Assembly (NCBI GenBank): GCA_030671465.1
Contig: DAOVIP010000021.1
Coordinates: 1-11,051 of the forward strand
Origin: Candidatus Aminicenantota bacterium
GTDB lineage: Bacteria > Acidobacteriota > Aminicenantia > UBA2199
DNA: 11,051 nt
Direction: 5' to 3'
Below are positions 1 through 6,338 of this stretch, in pieces. Below the pieces are notes generated by a model. It did no database searches. It was not told the origin of the DNA and saw only the letters and a list, made by a program, of their open reading frames with translations. Position 1 is the stretch's first letter; every line of letters begins with the position of its first letter. The position numbers were made by a program, and so were the translations under genes.

Positions 1-1
1 T

Positions 2-1846
2 ATTGATAACCGTGATGCCAGCATTGAAGAATTAATGGATATACTGCAGGGTCCTGATTTTCCAACCGGAGGATTTATTTTTGGTAAGACGTCCATTCAA
101 AATGCCTATAAAACCGGTAGAGGAACCATTGTGGTCCGGGCCAAAGCGGTTATTGAATCCGATGGGAAGGGCAGACAGAAGATTGTAATCACTGAAATTC
201 CCTATCAGACCAATAAAGCAAAAATACTGGAGAATATTGCTCATCTTGTAAAGAGCAGGAAAGTAAATGGGATTTCTGATTTACGGGATGAATCGGATAG
301 GGAAGGCATGAGAATTGTGGTGGATGTAAAACGAGACGAGATCCCTGAGGTAATTCTAAATTCGCTTTATAAGTATACTCAGTTGCAGAGCAGTTTTTCC
401 ATTAATCTTCTGGCCATTGTCAATCAACAACCAAAACAGTTTAATTTAATCGATTACCTCAATTATTTTTTGGGTCATAGGAGGGAAATCGTCCGGAGAC
501 GTTCAAAATTCGAACTTGAAAAAGCTGAGCGCAGGGCTCATATCATTGAAGGTTTGAAAATTGCTCTGGGCCAACTGGACCTGGTTATAAAACTCATCAG
601 AGGGTCCAAAGACCGAACCACGGCTAAAGCGAATCTCTTGAACAAATTGACTTTAACCGAAATCCAGGTGGATGCCATCCTGGATATGCAATTATATCGC
701 CTTACTGGACTAGAAGTTGACAAGTTGGAAGCAGAATATGTGGATCTCTTGAAACAGATGAATTATCTGAAAGAAATATTATCCAGTGAACGTATTTTAA
801 TGAATCTGATAAAAAAAGAACTTGAAAAAGTCAGCGATCAGTTCACAGATGACAGACGTACAACTATCATTGAACACGATTTGTCCGAAATCAATATTGA
901 AGATTTGATCAAAGATGAAGATTTTGTGATTATTTACACCGAAAGAGGGTATATTAAACGCACGACTCTGAGTTCATATAAGATTCAACACCGGGGAACG
1001 ATTGGCAAGCGTGGATTCGGCTTGAAAGAGGAAGATGTTATCTCAAGGTGTTTTGTTGCCTCTGCTCATGATTATGTTCTGGTTTTTACTGAAAAAGGAA
1101 GGATGTTCTGGATTAAAGTATATGATCTACCCGAGGGTGATGCAACTGGAAGGGGAAAACCCCTGAATCGTTTGATTGGAATCGAAGTAGAAGAAAAAGT
1201 ATGTTCGGTAATTAATGTAAAGGGCTTTCCCAAGGATCAATATGTGATGCTCTTTTCCAGGAAGGGCTATGTTAAAAAAACTTCACTGGCCGCTTTTTCA
1301 AAACCCCGAATAATCGGTATCATTGCTGCTGATGTTCCAGACGGAGACTCACTTTTTGAAGCTCAGATCACCAATGGGGACAATGAAATCATTCTGGGTA
1401 CCAACCTGGGAAAATCACTGAAGTTCAATGAAAAAAATGTTCGGGAAATGGGGAGAAGCGCCCGAGGGGTAATTGGAATCCGGATGGATAAGAATGATTT
1501 TCTGGTTGGAGCAGATATAATCGGGAACAAGGTGAAATATATTCTGACCGTTACTGAAAAAGGGTACGGGAAAAAGTCAGATCTTGATCTTTATCGTCTG
1601 CAGAACCGGGGTGGTAAGGGTTTGATAAACATTCGGATAAATGAAAAACTGGGTAAGGTCATTGGACTGGTTACATTGGGTGAAAATGATGAAATTCTGT
1701 TATCTTCCGAAAGGGGAATTATCAATAAGCAAACTTCTTCCCGGATTAGATCACAGGGAAGGGCCACTCAGGGTGTGAAAATCATTAATTTGAGAAGTGG
1801 AGATAAACTGGTTTCCCTCGAAAAAGTCCGAATTGATACCCCGTAA
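2..1846 (+). CDS. gyrA: DNA gyrase subunit A, 5'-truncated by window edge
   Basis: GyrA is the breakage-reunion subunit of DNA gyrase (with GyrB), introducing negative supercoils using ATP. The frame is open from base 2 and gives 614 residues. The fragment begins in the tower region, with the conserved PGPDFPTGG at residues 16-24. About 200 N-terminal residues, including the winged helix and catalytic tyrosine, lie outside the window, so total length would be near the usual 820-880. A charged coiled-coil segment carrying AILDMQLYRLTGLE follows, then a C-terminal beta-pinwheel from about residue 290. The first-blade GyrA box, canonically QRRGGKG, reads QHRGTIG (bases 986-1006); a near-canonical QNRGGKG is in a late blade (1601-1621). 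The pinwheel and these boxes favour GyrA over ParC. No acidic tail is seen; the protein ends soon after the last blade. The first ATG in frame (35) is internal methionine, not a start. Confidence 0.95.
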   Translation: MDNRDASIEELMDILQGPDFPTGGFIFGKTSIQNAYKTGRGTIVVRAKAVIESDGKGRQKIVITEIPYQTNKAKILENIAHLVKSRKVNGISDLRDESDREGMRIVVDVKRDEIPEVILNSLYKYTQLQSSFSINLLAIVNQQPKQFNLIDYLNYFLGHRREIVRRRSKFELEKAERRAHIIEGLKIALGQLDLVIKLIRGSKDRTTAKANLLNKLTLTEIQVDAILDMQLYRLTGLEVDKLEAEYVDLLKQMNYLKEILSSERILMNLIKKELEKVSDQFTDDRRTTIIEHDLSEINIEDLIKDEDFVIIYTERGYIKRTTLSSYKIQHRGTIGKRGFGLKEEDVISRCFVASAHDYVLVFTEKGRMFWIKVYDLPEGDATGRGKPLNRLIGIEVEEKVCSVINVKGFPKDQYVMLFSRKGYVKKTSLAAFSKPRIIGIIAADVPDGDSLFEAQITNGDNEIILGTNLGKSLKFNEKNVREMGRSARGVIGIRMDKNDFLVGADIIGNKVKYILTVTEKGYGKKSDLDLYRLQNRGGKGLINIRINEKLGKVIGLVTLGENDEILLSSERGIINKQTSSRIRSQGRATQGVKIINLRSGDKLVSLEKVRIDTP

Positions 1847-1888
1847 TTAAATTTGTATTGTTCAGGTTTACCCGATCAGTGTACAGAG

Positions 1889-2446
1889 ATGATAAAAAAG
1901 GAAAATAAAGGAATTATTGAAACCTATAAAAGATATCCCTTATCCTATATTTTGATATATAATGGATTAACCATCATCCATTTTTTACTGGGGGGGATGG
2001 GTATCATATATGGATATAACTTCACCGGGGCCGGAAAATTGATTGGATATTTCTATCTGGCTTTTGCTTTTGTTCAGATGTATGTGGTCATGCCTCTGAA
2101 AGTATGTCCGGCCTGTGTATATCATAGAAAAAATAAAACCCGATGCATCAGCGGTTTGAATATCATCTCAAAAAGGGTATTACATTGTCAAGAGACAAAA
2201 GATTTCTCCAAGAGGGGAAAAGGCCTTTTATGCCACAACCATTTGTATATTGTTGCTTTGGTTATTCCGGTTATTTTTATGCTTCATGCCCTGGTTTTTA
2301 ATTTTTCATTTTTTTTACTCTTTTTATTGTTGGTTTTAATCAGTTTACTTTTGCTCCGGATATTGATCATTTTTCCAAAAATGGCCTGTATTCACTGTAT
2401 GGCCAGAGATAAATGCCCCAATGCCGAGGCCATGGGTATATTGTGA
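1889..2446 (+). CDS. Cysteine-rich four-helix membrane protein, function unknown
   Basis: I do not recognise a named family. The 185-residue protein has two hydrophobic hairpins: about residues 18-40 and 48-70, then about 117-138 and 139-163. Cysteine motifs lie on one side: CPAC followed nine residues later by Cys after the first hairpin, two further Cys in the connecting loop, and CIHC followed five residues later by CPNA near the C-terminus. These paired CxxC-type motifs look like a metal or redox site at the membrane surface; that is inference. It starts soon after gyrA with no promoter visible, so it is probably read through from gyrA. I chose ATG 1889. A TTG at 1853, only 6 nt after the gyrA stop, would add 12 residues. 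Neither start has a strong Shine-Dalgarno site. Confidence 0.7.
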   Translation: MIKKENKGIIETYKRYPLSYILIYNGLTIIHFLLGGMGIIYGYNFTGAGKLIGYFYLAFAFVQMYVVMPLKVCPACVYHRKNKTRCISGLNIISKRVLHCQETKDFSKRGKGLLCHNHLYIVALVIPVIFMLHALVFNFSFFLLFLLLVLISLLLLRILIIFPKMACIHCMARDKCPNAEAMGIL

Positions 2447-2522
2447 ATTGCTACGCTTTACGTGATAAAATAGGTTTTAGTTATTGTGCCGGTCTTTTTA
2501 TTGGCAGAGGAGACAGATGTAA

Positions 2523-3245
2523 ATGTTTTTTCCCATAAAAGATTATAATCCCACCCGCAAAGTTTCATATATTACCATTTTATTAATTGCAATTAATATA
2601 ACCGTGTTTGTTTATCAAGCAGTGATTTCAGATTTGAATTTAAATGTGTTTAAAAATGCCATGATTCCTTGGGAAATTACCCATATGAAGACGATTGAAA
2701 GTCCTGTTGGGATTGAGGTACAAGATCAATATGGATATACGCAAAGAAAACTGATTTATAGAGAAATTTCTCCTTTTCTGACTTTGTTCACTTCGATGTT
2801 TATGCACGGATCGATTTTACATCTCTTTGGGAACATGCTTTTTTTATGGATTTTCGGAAATAATATTGAAGATTATCTGGGAAAAATCAAATTCATACTT
2901 TTTTATCTTTTATCTGGTCTGGGTGCCAGCTTGGTTCACATCATATTTCATTCCAATTCCATGACACCTGTGATTGGGGCCAGTGGGGCTGTATCCGGTG
3001 TGATGGGGGCCTATCTGATTCTTTTTCCAACCGCCAAGGTCCGAACCCTGGTTTTTGTGTTTATATTTATCACTTTTGTTGACATACCGGCATTTATTTT
3101 CTTGATTGTCTGGTTTATATTTCAATTTTTATATGCGGGTGGTGAAGGTGTGGCCTGGCTTGCACACGTCGGGGGATTCTTGATCGGACTGTTTTTGATA
3201 AAATGGTGGCGTCAGAAAAAGCCCAAGGTTGAATTAATTGAATAA
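2523..3245 (+). CDS. Rhomboid family intramembrane serine protease
   Basis: Rhomboids cleave transmembrane substrates inside the lipid bilayer with a Ser-His dyad. The 240-residue protein has a first hydrophobic segment at about 14-35, a long extramembrane loop (about 36-80) and five further hydrophobic segments, matching the six-helix bacterial core. Family landmarks are present: HGSILHLFGN at 95-104 (His100 and Asn104 matching the oxyanion-site pair), GASG at 152-155 with catalytic Ser154, GVMGAY after it, and AHVGGF at 214-219 with catalytic His215. All residues needed for activity are therefore present. The cytosolic tail is short and basic. ATG 2523 is preceded by an AGAGGAGA sequence (2506-2513) at suitable spacing; the nearer ATG at 2517 is followed at once by TAA. 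It lies 76 nt after the Cys-rich membrane gene. The substrate is unknown. Confidence 0.95.
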   Translation: MFFPIKDYNPTRKVSYITILLIAINITVFVYQAVISDLNLNVFKNAMIPWEITHMKTIESPVGIEVQDQYGYTQRKLIYREISPFLTLFTSMFMHGSILHLFGNMLFLWIFGNNIEDYLGKIKFILFYLLSGLGASLVHIIFHSNSMTPVIGASGAVSGVMGAYLILFPTAKVRTLVFVFIFITFVDIPAFIFLIVWFIFQFLYAGGEGVAWLAHVGGFLIGLFLIKWWRQKKPKVELIE

Positions 3246-3299
3246 TTGACGATCCATAATTTGTCTTTGACCGATATCGTAGAGATTACGGGCATTTGA

Positions 3300-3328
3300 T
3301 TGACAAACAAAAAATTGTCTTTTAAAAT
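3300..3328 (+). promoter_or_regulatory. Sigma70-type promoter for the RidA-GAF-ABC gene group
   Basis: A perfect -35 TTGACA (3300-3305), a 17-nt spacer and -10 TAAAAT (3323-3328, 5 of 6) lie between the rhomboid stop and the RidA start. The predicted transcript starts near 3335, giving a leader of about 18 nt that still holds the AGAAAGGG ribosome site. A short inverted pair, GACAA (3302-3306) and TTGTC (3315-3319), overlaps the -35 and spacer and could be an operator half-site pair, though five-base arms may be chance. This is the best-scoring promoter by eye in the window. Confidence 0.7.
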
Positions 3329-3352
3329 TGATCTACAGAAAGGGCAACTTCC

Positions 3353-3733
3353 ATGAACAAAGATCTGATCAATACTGAAAGGGCACCTAGTGCCATTGGT
3401 CCCTATTCTCAGGGAATACGGAAAGGGGAGTTCATTTTTCTCTCTATGCAAATCGGGATTGATCCCGTGACCCAACACTTGGTCAATGGAGGAGTTAAAT
3501 CTCAAACAAGGCAGATTTTTGACAATATTACAGAGATTTTAAATCAGGCTGGCACTCATCTAAATCAGGTGGTGAAAACCACAGTATTTATCAAGGAAAT
3601 GAAAAATTTCAAACCTGTTAATGATATCTATATTCAGTATTTTGATATACCCTACCCCGCAAGATCGGTTGTTGGCGTCAATGATCTTCCCTTATCAGCT
3701 GAGATTGCAATAGAAATAATTGCCATTAGATAA
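3353..3733 (+). CDS. RidA family reactive-intermediate deaminase (YjgF/YER057c/UK114)
   Basis: RidA proteins are small trimers that hydrolyse reactive enamine/imine intermediates released by PLP enzymes, giving ketoacid and ammonia. The 126-residue length is typical. Family features are GPYSQG (16-21), the ID-PxT segment near 36-40, YPARSVVGV (101-109) with Arg104 in the position that holds the substrate carboxylate, and a C-terminal EIAIEI with Glu121 matching the water-activating Glu120 of E. coli RidA. One oddity is LSMQ at 30-33, where most members have (V/L)SGQ. ATG 3353 has an upstream purine-rich AGAAAGGG. It is first in a same-strand group with the GAF-like gene 50 nt downstream. With Arg and Glu present it is probably an active RidA, but paralogues (Rid1-7) differ in substrate, so I give no symbol. 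Confidence 0.93.
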   Translation: MNKDLINTERAPSAIGPYSQGIRKGEFIFLSMQIGIDPVTQHLVNGGVKSQTRQIFDNITEILNQAGTHLNQVVKTTVFIKEMKNFKPVNDIYIQYFDIPYPARSVVGVNDLPLSAEIAIEIIAIR

Positions 3734-3783
3734 ATGAATCAAAGGGTGATCATTTCTGGTTTCGATCAAATTGAGGAGAATAG

Positions 3784-4644
3784 GTGACAAATATAGCAAA
3801 TTTGCTCTTAAGTTTGCAGGAAGAGTTGGGTAAATCCCCGGATAAGGATAAGGCCGATCGGGTTATTAAAAGAATCGTGGCTTTTTATATGGATAATTTG
3901 GGAGTACAGGAAGATGAAGTCGCGATTTTTTTTCCCAATAAACAAAAAACCGCCTTGTCATTTGCTTACCCGACCTATCTTGTCAATTCAGGGGTTATTT
4001 CTATTGAATCACCGGATGCGATTGTTTCTCAGATTTATCGTACCGGAAAACCTTTTATTGATAATAAATTCTTAGAGAAGGAGCATTTATCGGTTTTTGA
4101 ATTCGTTAAAACACCTCAGAGCGAAACCAAGCTTATCTGGAAAATGATCGGGGCTGTAATTTCCTACAAAGGAGAAAAAATCGGGGTCATTGAAATCTCA
4201 AAAAGGCGAAGCGCCTTCTCTGATGTAGGTTCCGATTTTACCCAGGAAAACTTGAAGTTCCTTGAGCAATCAATTTTACAGTTAAATCAAGTATTCAAGA
4301 ACCTATACGATGATATTTTCAGGCAAAAACGAGAAAAAGTGAAAAGAGACTTGGCCTTACTGGCAGAAATCATTCGCTGGAGAAGGAAACTTAATGATGG
4401 TGATTGTATAAAATTCCGAAATATTTATCTGGGATTGATAAATATTTGTAGGGGGTATGTGATTCATAAGTATTCCCTTGATCGGATTGAAGTGAAGTTT
4501 ACTTCCGGTAATTGCAAAGAATACATGGTCGTATCAATAGATTCCCTGTGGCCCTGCTCATGGGATAAAAATAAGATGAAAAGGGCTGCCAATGTGTATA
4601 AAAGACTTAAGAAACTCAGTAAGATTGTTAGGGATACCGATTGA
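3784..4644 (+). CDS. GAF-like domain protein with unrecognised C-terminal domain
   Basis: Residues about 20-170 look like a GAF domain, a small-molecule or protein sensor fold. There is an amphipathic N-terminal helix, then a strand at 45-51 (EVAIFF). The helix before the last sheet carries IYRTGKPFI, and the closing strands are IGAVISYKGEKIGVIEIS (122-139), followed by FTQENLKFLEQSI, a typical GAF C-terminal helix. A charged helix (about 170-200) joins it to a basic, Cys-containing region (200-286) that I cannot assign. I see no histidine kinase, GGDEF, HD or HTH motif there. The start is GTG 3784, chosen for a strong GAGGAG Shine-Dalgarno site (3773-3778) 5 nt upstream. The ABC ATPase gene begins 17 nt after the stop, so the two are probably cotranscribed. 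Its ligand and partner are unknown. Confidence 0.7.
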   Translation: MTNIANLLLSLQEELGKSPDKDKADRVIKRIVAFYMDNLGVQEDEVAIFFPNKQKTALSFAYPTYLVNSGVISIESPDAIVSQIYRTGKPFIDNKFLEKEHLSVFEFVKTPQSETKLIWKMIGAVISYKGEKIGVIEISKRRSAFSDVGSDFTQENLKFLEQSILQLNQVFKNLYDDIFRQKREKVKRDLALLAEIIRWRRKLNDGDCIKFRNIYLGLINICRGYVIHKYSLDRIEVKFTSGNCKEYMVVSIDSLWPCSWDKNKMKRAANVYKRLKKLSKIVRDTD

Positions 4645-4661
4645 GCTATTGAGGTTTTGCT

Positions 4662-5396
4662 GTGTGTTTAATGGAAGTTCGCAACCTTAACGTTTCGCTT
4701 CGAGGAAGAGCATTTCCTATCTTAAAAAGCATTCATGTAAAAATAAAGCCCCATTGTATTACCGCCTTGATCGGGGAATCCGGTTCTGGAAAAACAATTT
4801 TTTCCCGAACGATTTCGGGATTACTTCCGGAAAATATGGTTATTGATTCCGGACTTTTCTATTTTAAGCGCAAAAAAATTTCCTATCAATGGATTCAGAA
4901 AAATAGGGGGCGGACAATTTTTTATACACCTCAAAATGCAGCGGCTTCTTTAAATCCCATTATAAAAATCAAAACCCAATTGAAGGAGGTTTCCAGAAGC
5001 GGAGCCGAACCTGTTGAAAAAATTTTAAATAATCTATCCATGCGGGATTCCCAAAGAATTTTAAATGCCTATCCTTTTGAATTAAGTGGAGGAGAAAATC
5101 AACGATGCCTACTGGCCATGGCTATTGCCCTGACCCCTCAATTGTTAATTCTGGATGAGCCTGTAACTTCGGTGGATGGTCAGTTTCGAAAAAGTTTTAT
5201 CGGCTATATTCAGAAAATAAAATCCAAATACCATATGACCATCTTAATGATTACCCATAACTTGGCATTGATTGAACACATTGCCGATTATGTTTATATC
5301 ATGTATGGTGGTCAGATTGTAGAGTCGGGCACTTTTGGTGACCTTATTTGCCAACCAAGGCATACCTATACCAAAGAAATAGTTTCATATCTTTAA
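4662..5396 (+). CDS. ABC transporter ATP-binding protein, DppD/NikD-like, short form
   Basis: This is the nucleotide-binding subunit of an ABC importer, most like the oligopeptide/nickel group. Motifs in order: Walker A GESGSGKT (38-45), Q-loop TPQNAAASLNP with Gln91, signature LSGGE (141-145), Walker B LLILDEP (161-167) with catalytic Glu166, D-loop SVD, and H-loop His199. It ends just after PRHTYTKEIVSYL, so the cysteine-bearing oligo_HPY extension of DppD/OppD is absent; 244 residues is near NikD or PhnK length. All ATPase residues are intact. No permease, binding protein or second ATPase is in the window, so it may serve a transporter elsewhere or act with the GAF-like protein. GTG 4662 has GAGG (4651-4654) 7 nt upstream; ATG 4671 is an alternative removing three residues. 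Confidence 0.92.
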   Translation: MCLMEVRNLNVSLRGRAFPILKSIHVKIKPHCITALIGESGSGKTIFSRTISGLLPENMVIDSGLFYFKRKKISYQWIQKNRGRTIFYTPQNAAASLNPIIKIKTQLKEVSRSGAEPVEKILNNLSMRDSQRILNAYPFELSGGENQRCLLAMAIALTPQLLILDEPVTSVDGQFRKSFIGYIQKIKSKYHMTILMITHNLALIEHIADYVYIMYGGQIVESGTFGDLICQPRHTYTKEIVSYL

Positions 5397-5397
5397 T

Positions 5398-5420
5398 AAC
5401 CCGGCTTTGGTTAACCGGTT
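5398..5420. terminator. Possible short hairpin between convergent genes
   Basis: AACCCGG (5398-5404) can pair with CCGGTT (5415-5420) as a six-pair stem with one bulged C and a ten-base loop. It sits in the 26-nt gap between the convergent ABC and EIIA stops, where a shared terminator would be expected. There is no clean U-tract on either strand, so this is a weak call. Confidence 0.3.
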
Positions 5421-5422
5421 CA

Positions 5423-5884
5423 TTATATCAATTGATCTTTCTGCTTGAAAATATTGATTATGTCCTGAGGATTTTGGGCTTTTTTCATGGTTTCTACAAT
5501 ATCTGTTGAAGAAACCAGCCGGGCGATATGAGCCAACGATTTTAGATGGAGACCGACTTCTCTTTCATCACTCATGATTAAAAAGACCAAATATACTTTT
5601 TGGTTATCTGAGGATTTAAAATCCATTCCCTCTTTTATTAATGCCAAGGAAAAAGTGAAGTCAGAAAATTCATCTGAAAAGATATGGGGGGCAGCCGCAC
5701 CTTTTCCAATTGCGGTGGATTGAACACTTTCTCTTTTTATGAAAAGGAGTTTGACTTTTTCAGTGTTTTTTATGATTTCATTTTTATTTAGAAATTTTGA
5801 AAAATCATTGTAAAAACTGTCGGTATCAGTATAGTGATCAGCGATAAATATGTTTTCTTTTTTTAGAATCCCCGTCAAATTCAT
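5423..5884 (-). CDS. PTS EIIA domain protein (PtsN/fructose-type EIIA)
   Basis: EIIA domains of this class accept phosphate from HPr (or NPr) on a histidine and either pass it to a sugar EIIB or act as regulators (EIIA-Ntr). The 153-residue length fits a stand-alone EIIA. AIGKGAAAPHI at about 58-68 matches the family GxGxGxAxPH motif with phospho-acceptor His67. The segment FLIMSDEREVGLHLKSLAHI matches the family F-L-P--HL--LA pattern. No EIIB, EIIC, HPr or EI gene is present, so a regulatory role is more likely than transport; that is inference. It overlaps the upstream pseudopilin-like gene by ATGA (5881-5884), and its own AAGGAG site (plus-strand CTCCTT at 5891-5896, 6 nt from the ATG) lies inside that gene. 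The two are therefore cotranscribed and probably translationally coupled. Confidence 0.88.
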   Translation of the reverse strand: MNLTGILKKENIFIADHYTDTDSFYNDFSKFLNKNEIIKNTEKVKLLFIKRESVQSTAIGKGAAAPHIFSDEFSDFTFSLALIKEGMDFKSSDNQKVYLVFLIMSDEREVGLHLKSLAHIARLVSSTDIVETMKKAQNPQDIINIFKQKDQLI

Positions 5885-6255
5885 TGTATTCTCCTTTTCA
5901 AATCATCAGAGGTTTCGAAAATTTTATCTTTTCCCGCGGAAATGAGGAAAATTTCCATTTCATCCTCCATTTGAATTTTGTATTTTTGTCCCCAGGCATC
6001 CAGACATTCCGCTTCGGTTCTGAGATAAAGGGGGATCAGTTCGTCCAGCGACCCGGGATATTTTCCGGAATCAAAATAAAAAGTATTTATGGCAATGGTG
6101 ATTTGCTTTATATCCGAATCGAAAATTAATTTATCTATTTTCTGACCGGCATTCAGCATTTTCTGGGGCAGGTTTTCCTTTTTGGAAAAAAATCCGGTTT
6201 GTATGGCAATAATAACCAGAAAAACCAGCAATATTACCAAAAATATGCCTCTCAT
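5881..6255 (-). CDS. Membrane-anchored protein with pseudopilin (GspG)-like head domain
   Basis: The 124-residue protein has one N-terminal hydrophobic segment (about 4-22), then a charged helix and a soluble part. Residues about 50-118 resemble the globular head of type II secretion major pseudopilins. They show IKQITIAINTFYFDSGKYP (helix then Y-P turn), SLDELIP, DAWGQKYKI (the family DPWG-xY segment) and ISAGKDKIFETSDD (the SAGxDxxxxTxDD calcium-loop region). The prepilin peptidase signature (Gly before an FTLIE-type helix with Glu5) is absent, so it may be a fixed membrane protein and not a processed pilin. No secretion genes are adjacent. The start ATG 6255 lacks any Shine-Dalgarno site, and a -10-like element ends 6 nt before it. 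It is the first gene of the minus-strand pair with EIIA. Confidence 0.72.
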   Translation of the reverse strand: MRGIFLVILLVFLVIIAIQTGFFSKKENLPQKMLNAGQKIDKLIFDSDIKQITIAINTFYFDSGKYPGSLDELIPLYLRTEAECLDAWGQKYKIQMEDEMEIFLISAGKDKIFETSDDLKRRIQ

Positions 6256-6261
6256 TAAAAT

Positions 6262-6289
6262 ATTTTAAAACATAAAAAAAAAATAACAA
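6262..6289 (-). promoter_or_regulatory. Promoter for pseudopilin-like/EIIA pair, apparently leaderless
   Basis: Read on the minus strand, TTGTTA (6289-6284, 4 of 6 to the -35 consensus), a 16-nt spacer and TAAAAT (6267-6262, 5 of 6 to the -10) are followed by 6 nt and then the ATG at 6255. The expected transcript start is at or next to the start codon. The spacer contains a ten-base A-tract (plus strand 6274-6283). The region is so AT-rich that chance matches are likely, so confidence is modest. Confidence 0.45.
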
Positions 6290-6300
6290 TATATAAGCAT

Positions 6301-6313
6301 AAATTTAACTATA
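6301..6313 (+). repeat. 13-base direct repeat, copy 1
   Basis: AAATTTAACTATA occurs here and again, exactly, at 6940-6952. This copy covers the weak -35 of the promoter for the cyclic-nucleotide-binding gene. Both copies are preceded by ACAATAT within a few bases (6286-6292 and 6931-6937). It may be a shared regulator site or a coincidence of AT-rich sequence. Confidence 0.4.
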
Positions 6314-6332
6314 CCAATAAAAATGATATAAT
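6304..6332 (+). promoter_or_regulatory. Promoter for cyclic-nucleotide-binding gene, apparently leaderless
   Basis: A perfect -10 TATAAT (6327-6332) is followed by six bases and then the ATG at 6339. The expected transcript start therefore falls on the start codon. At 17-nt spacing the -35 is weak, TTTAAC (6304-6309). The gene has no Shine-Dalgarno site, which fits leaderless translation. Confidence 0.55.
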
Positions 6333-6338
6333 AGCTAT

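Noticed and set aside
2447..2522. Promoter for the rhomboid gene
   Set aside because: TAAAAT at 2466-2471 looks like a -10, but no -35 lies at acceptable spacing (TTGCTA is 12 nt away, TTGTGA 19 nt).
3246..3272. Second promoter from TTGACG at 3246
   Set aside because: No matching -10 hexamer is found 16-18 nt downstream.
4662..5396. A complete ABC transporter operon
   Set aside because: Only the ATPase is present; no permease or binding protein is found on either side.
5884..6129. 81-codon plus-strand open frame opposite the pseudopilin-like gene
   Set aside because: It is the antisense of a gene with recognisable domain features, has no ribosome site, and its protein looks like no family I know.
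5881..6255. A true type II secretion pseudopilin
   Set aside because: The N-terminus lacks the Gly/Phe-Glu5 prepilin peptidase site, and no other secretion genes are present; only head-domain similarity is claimed.
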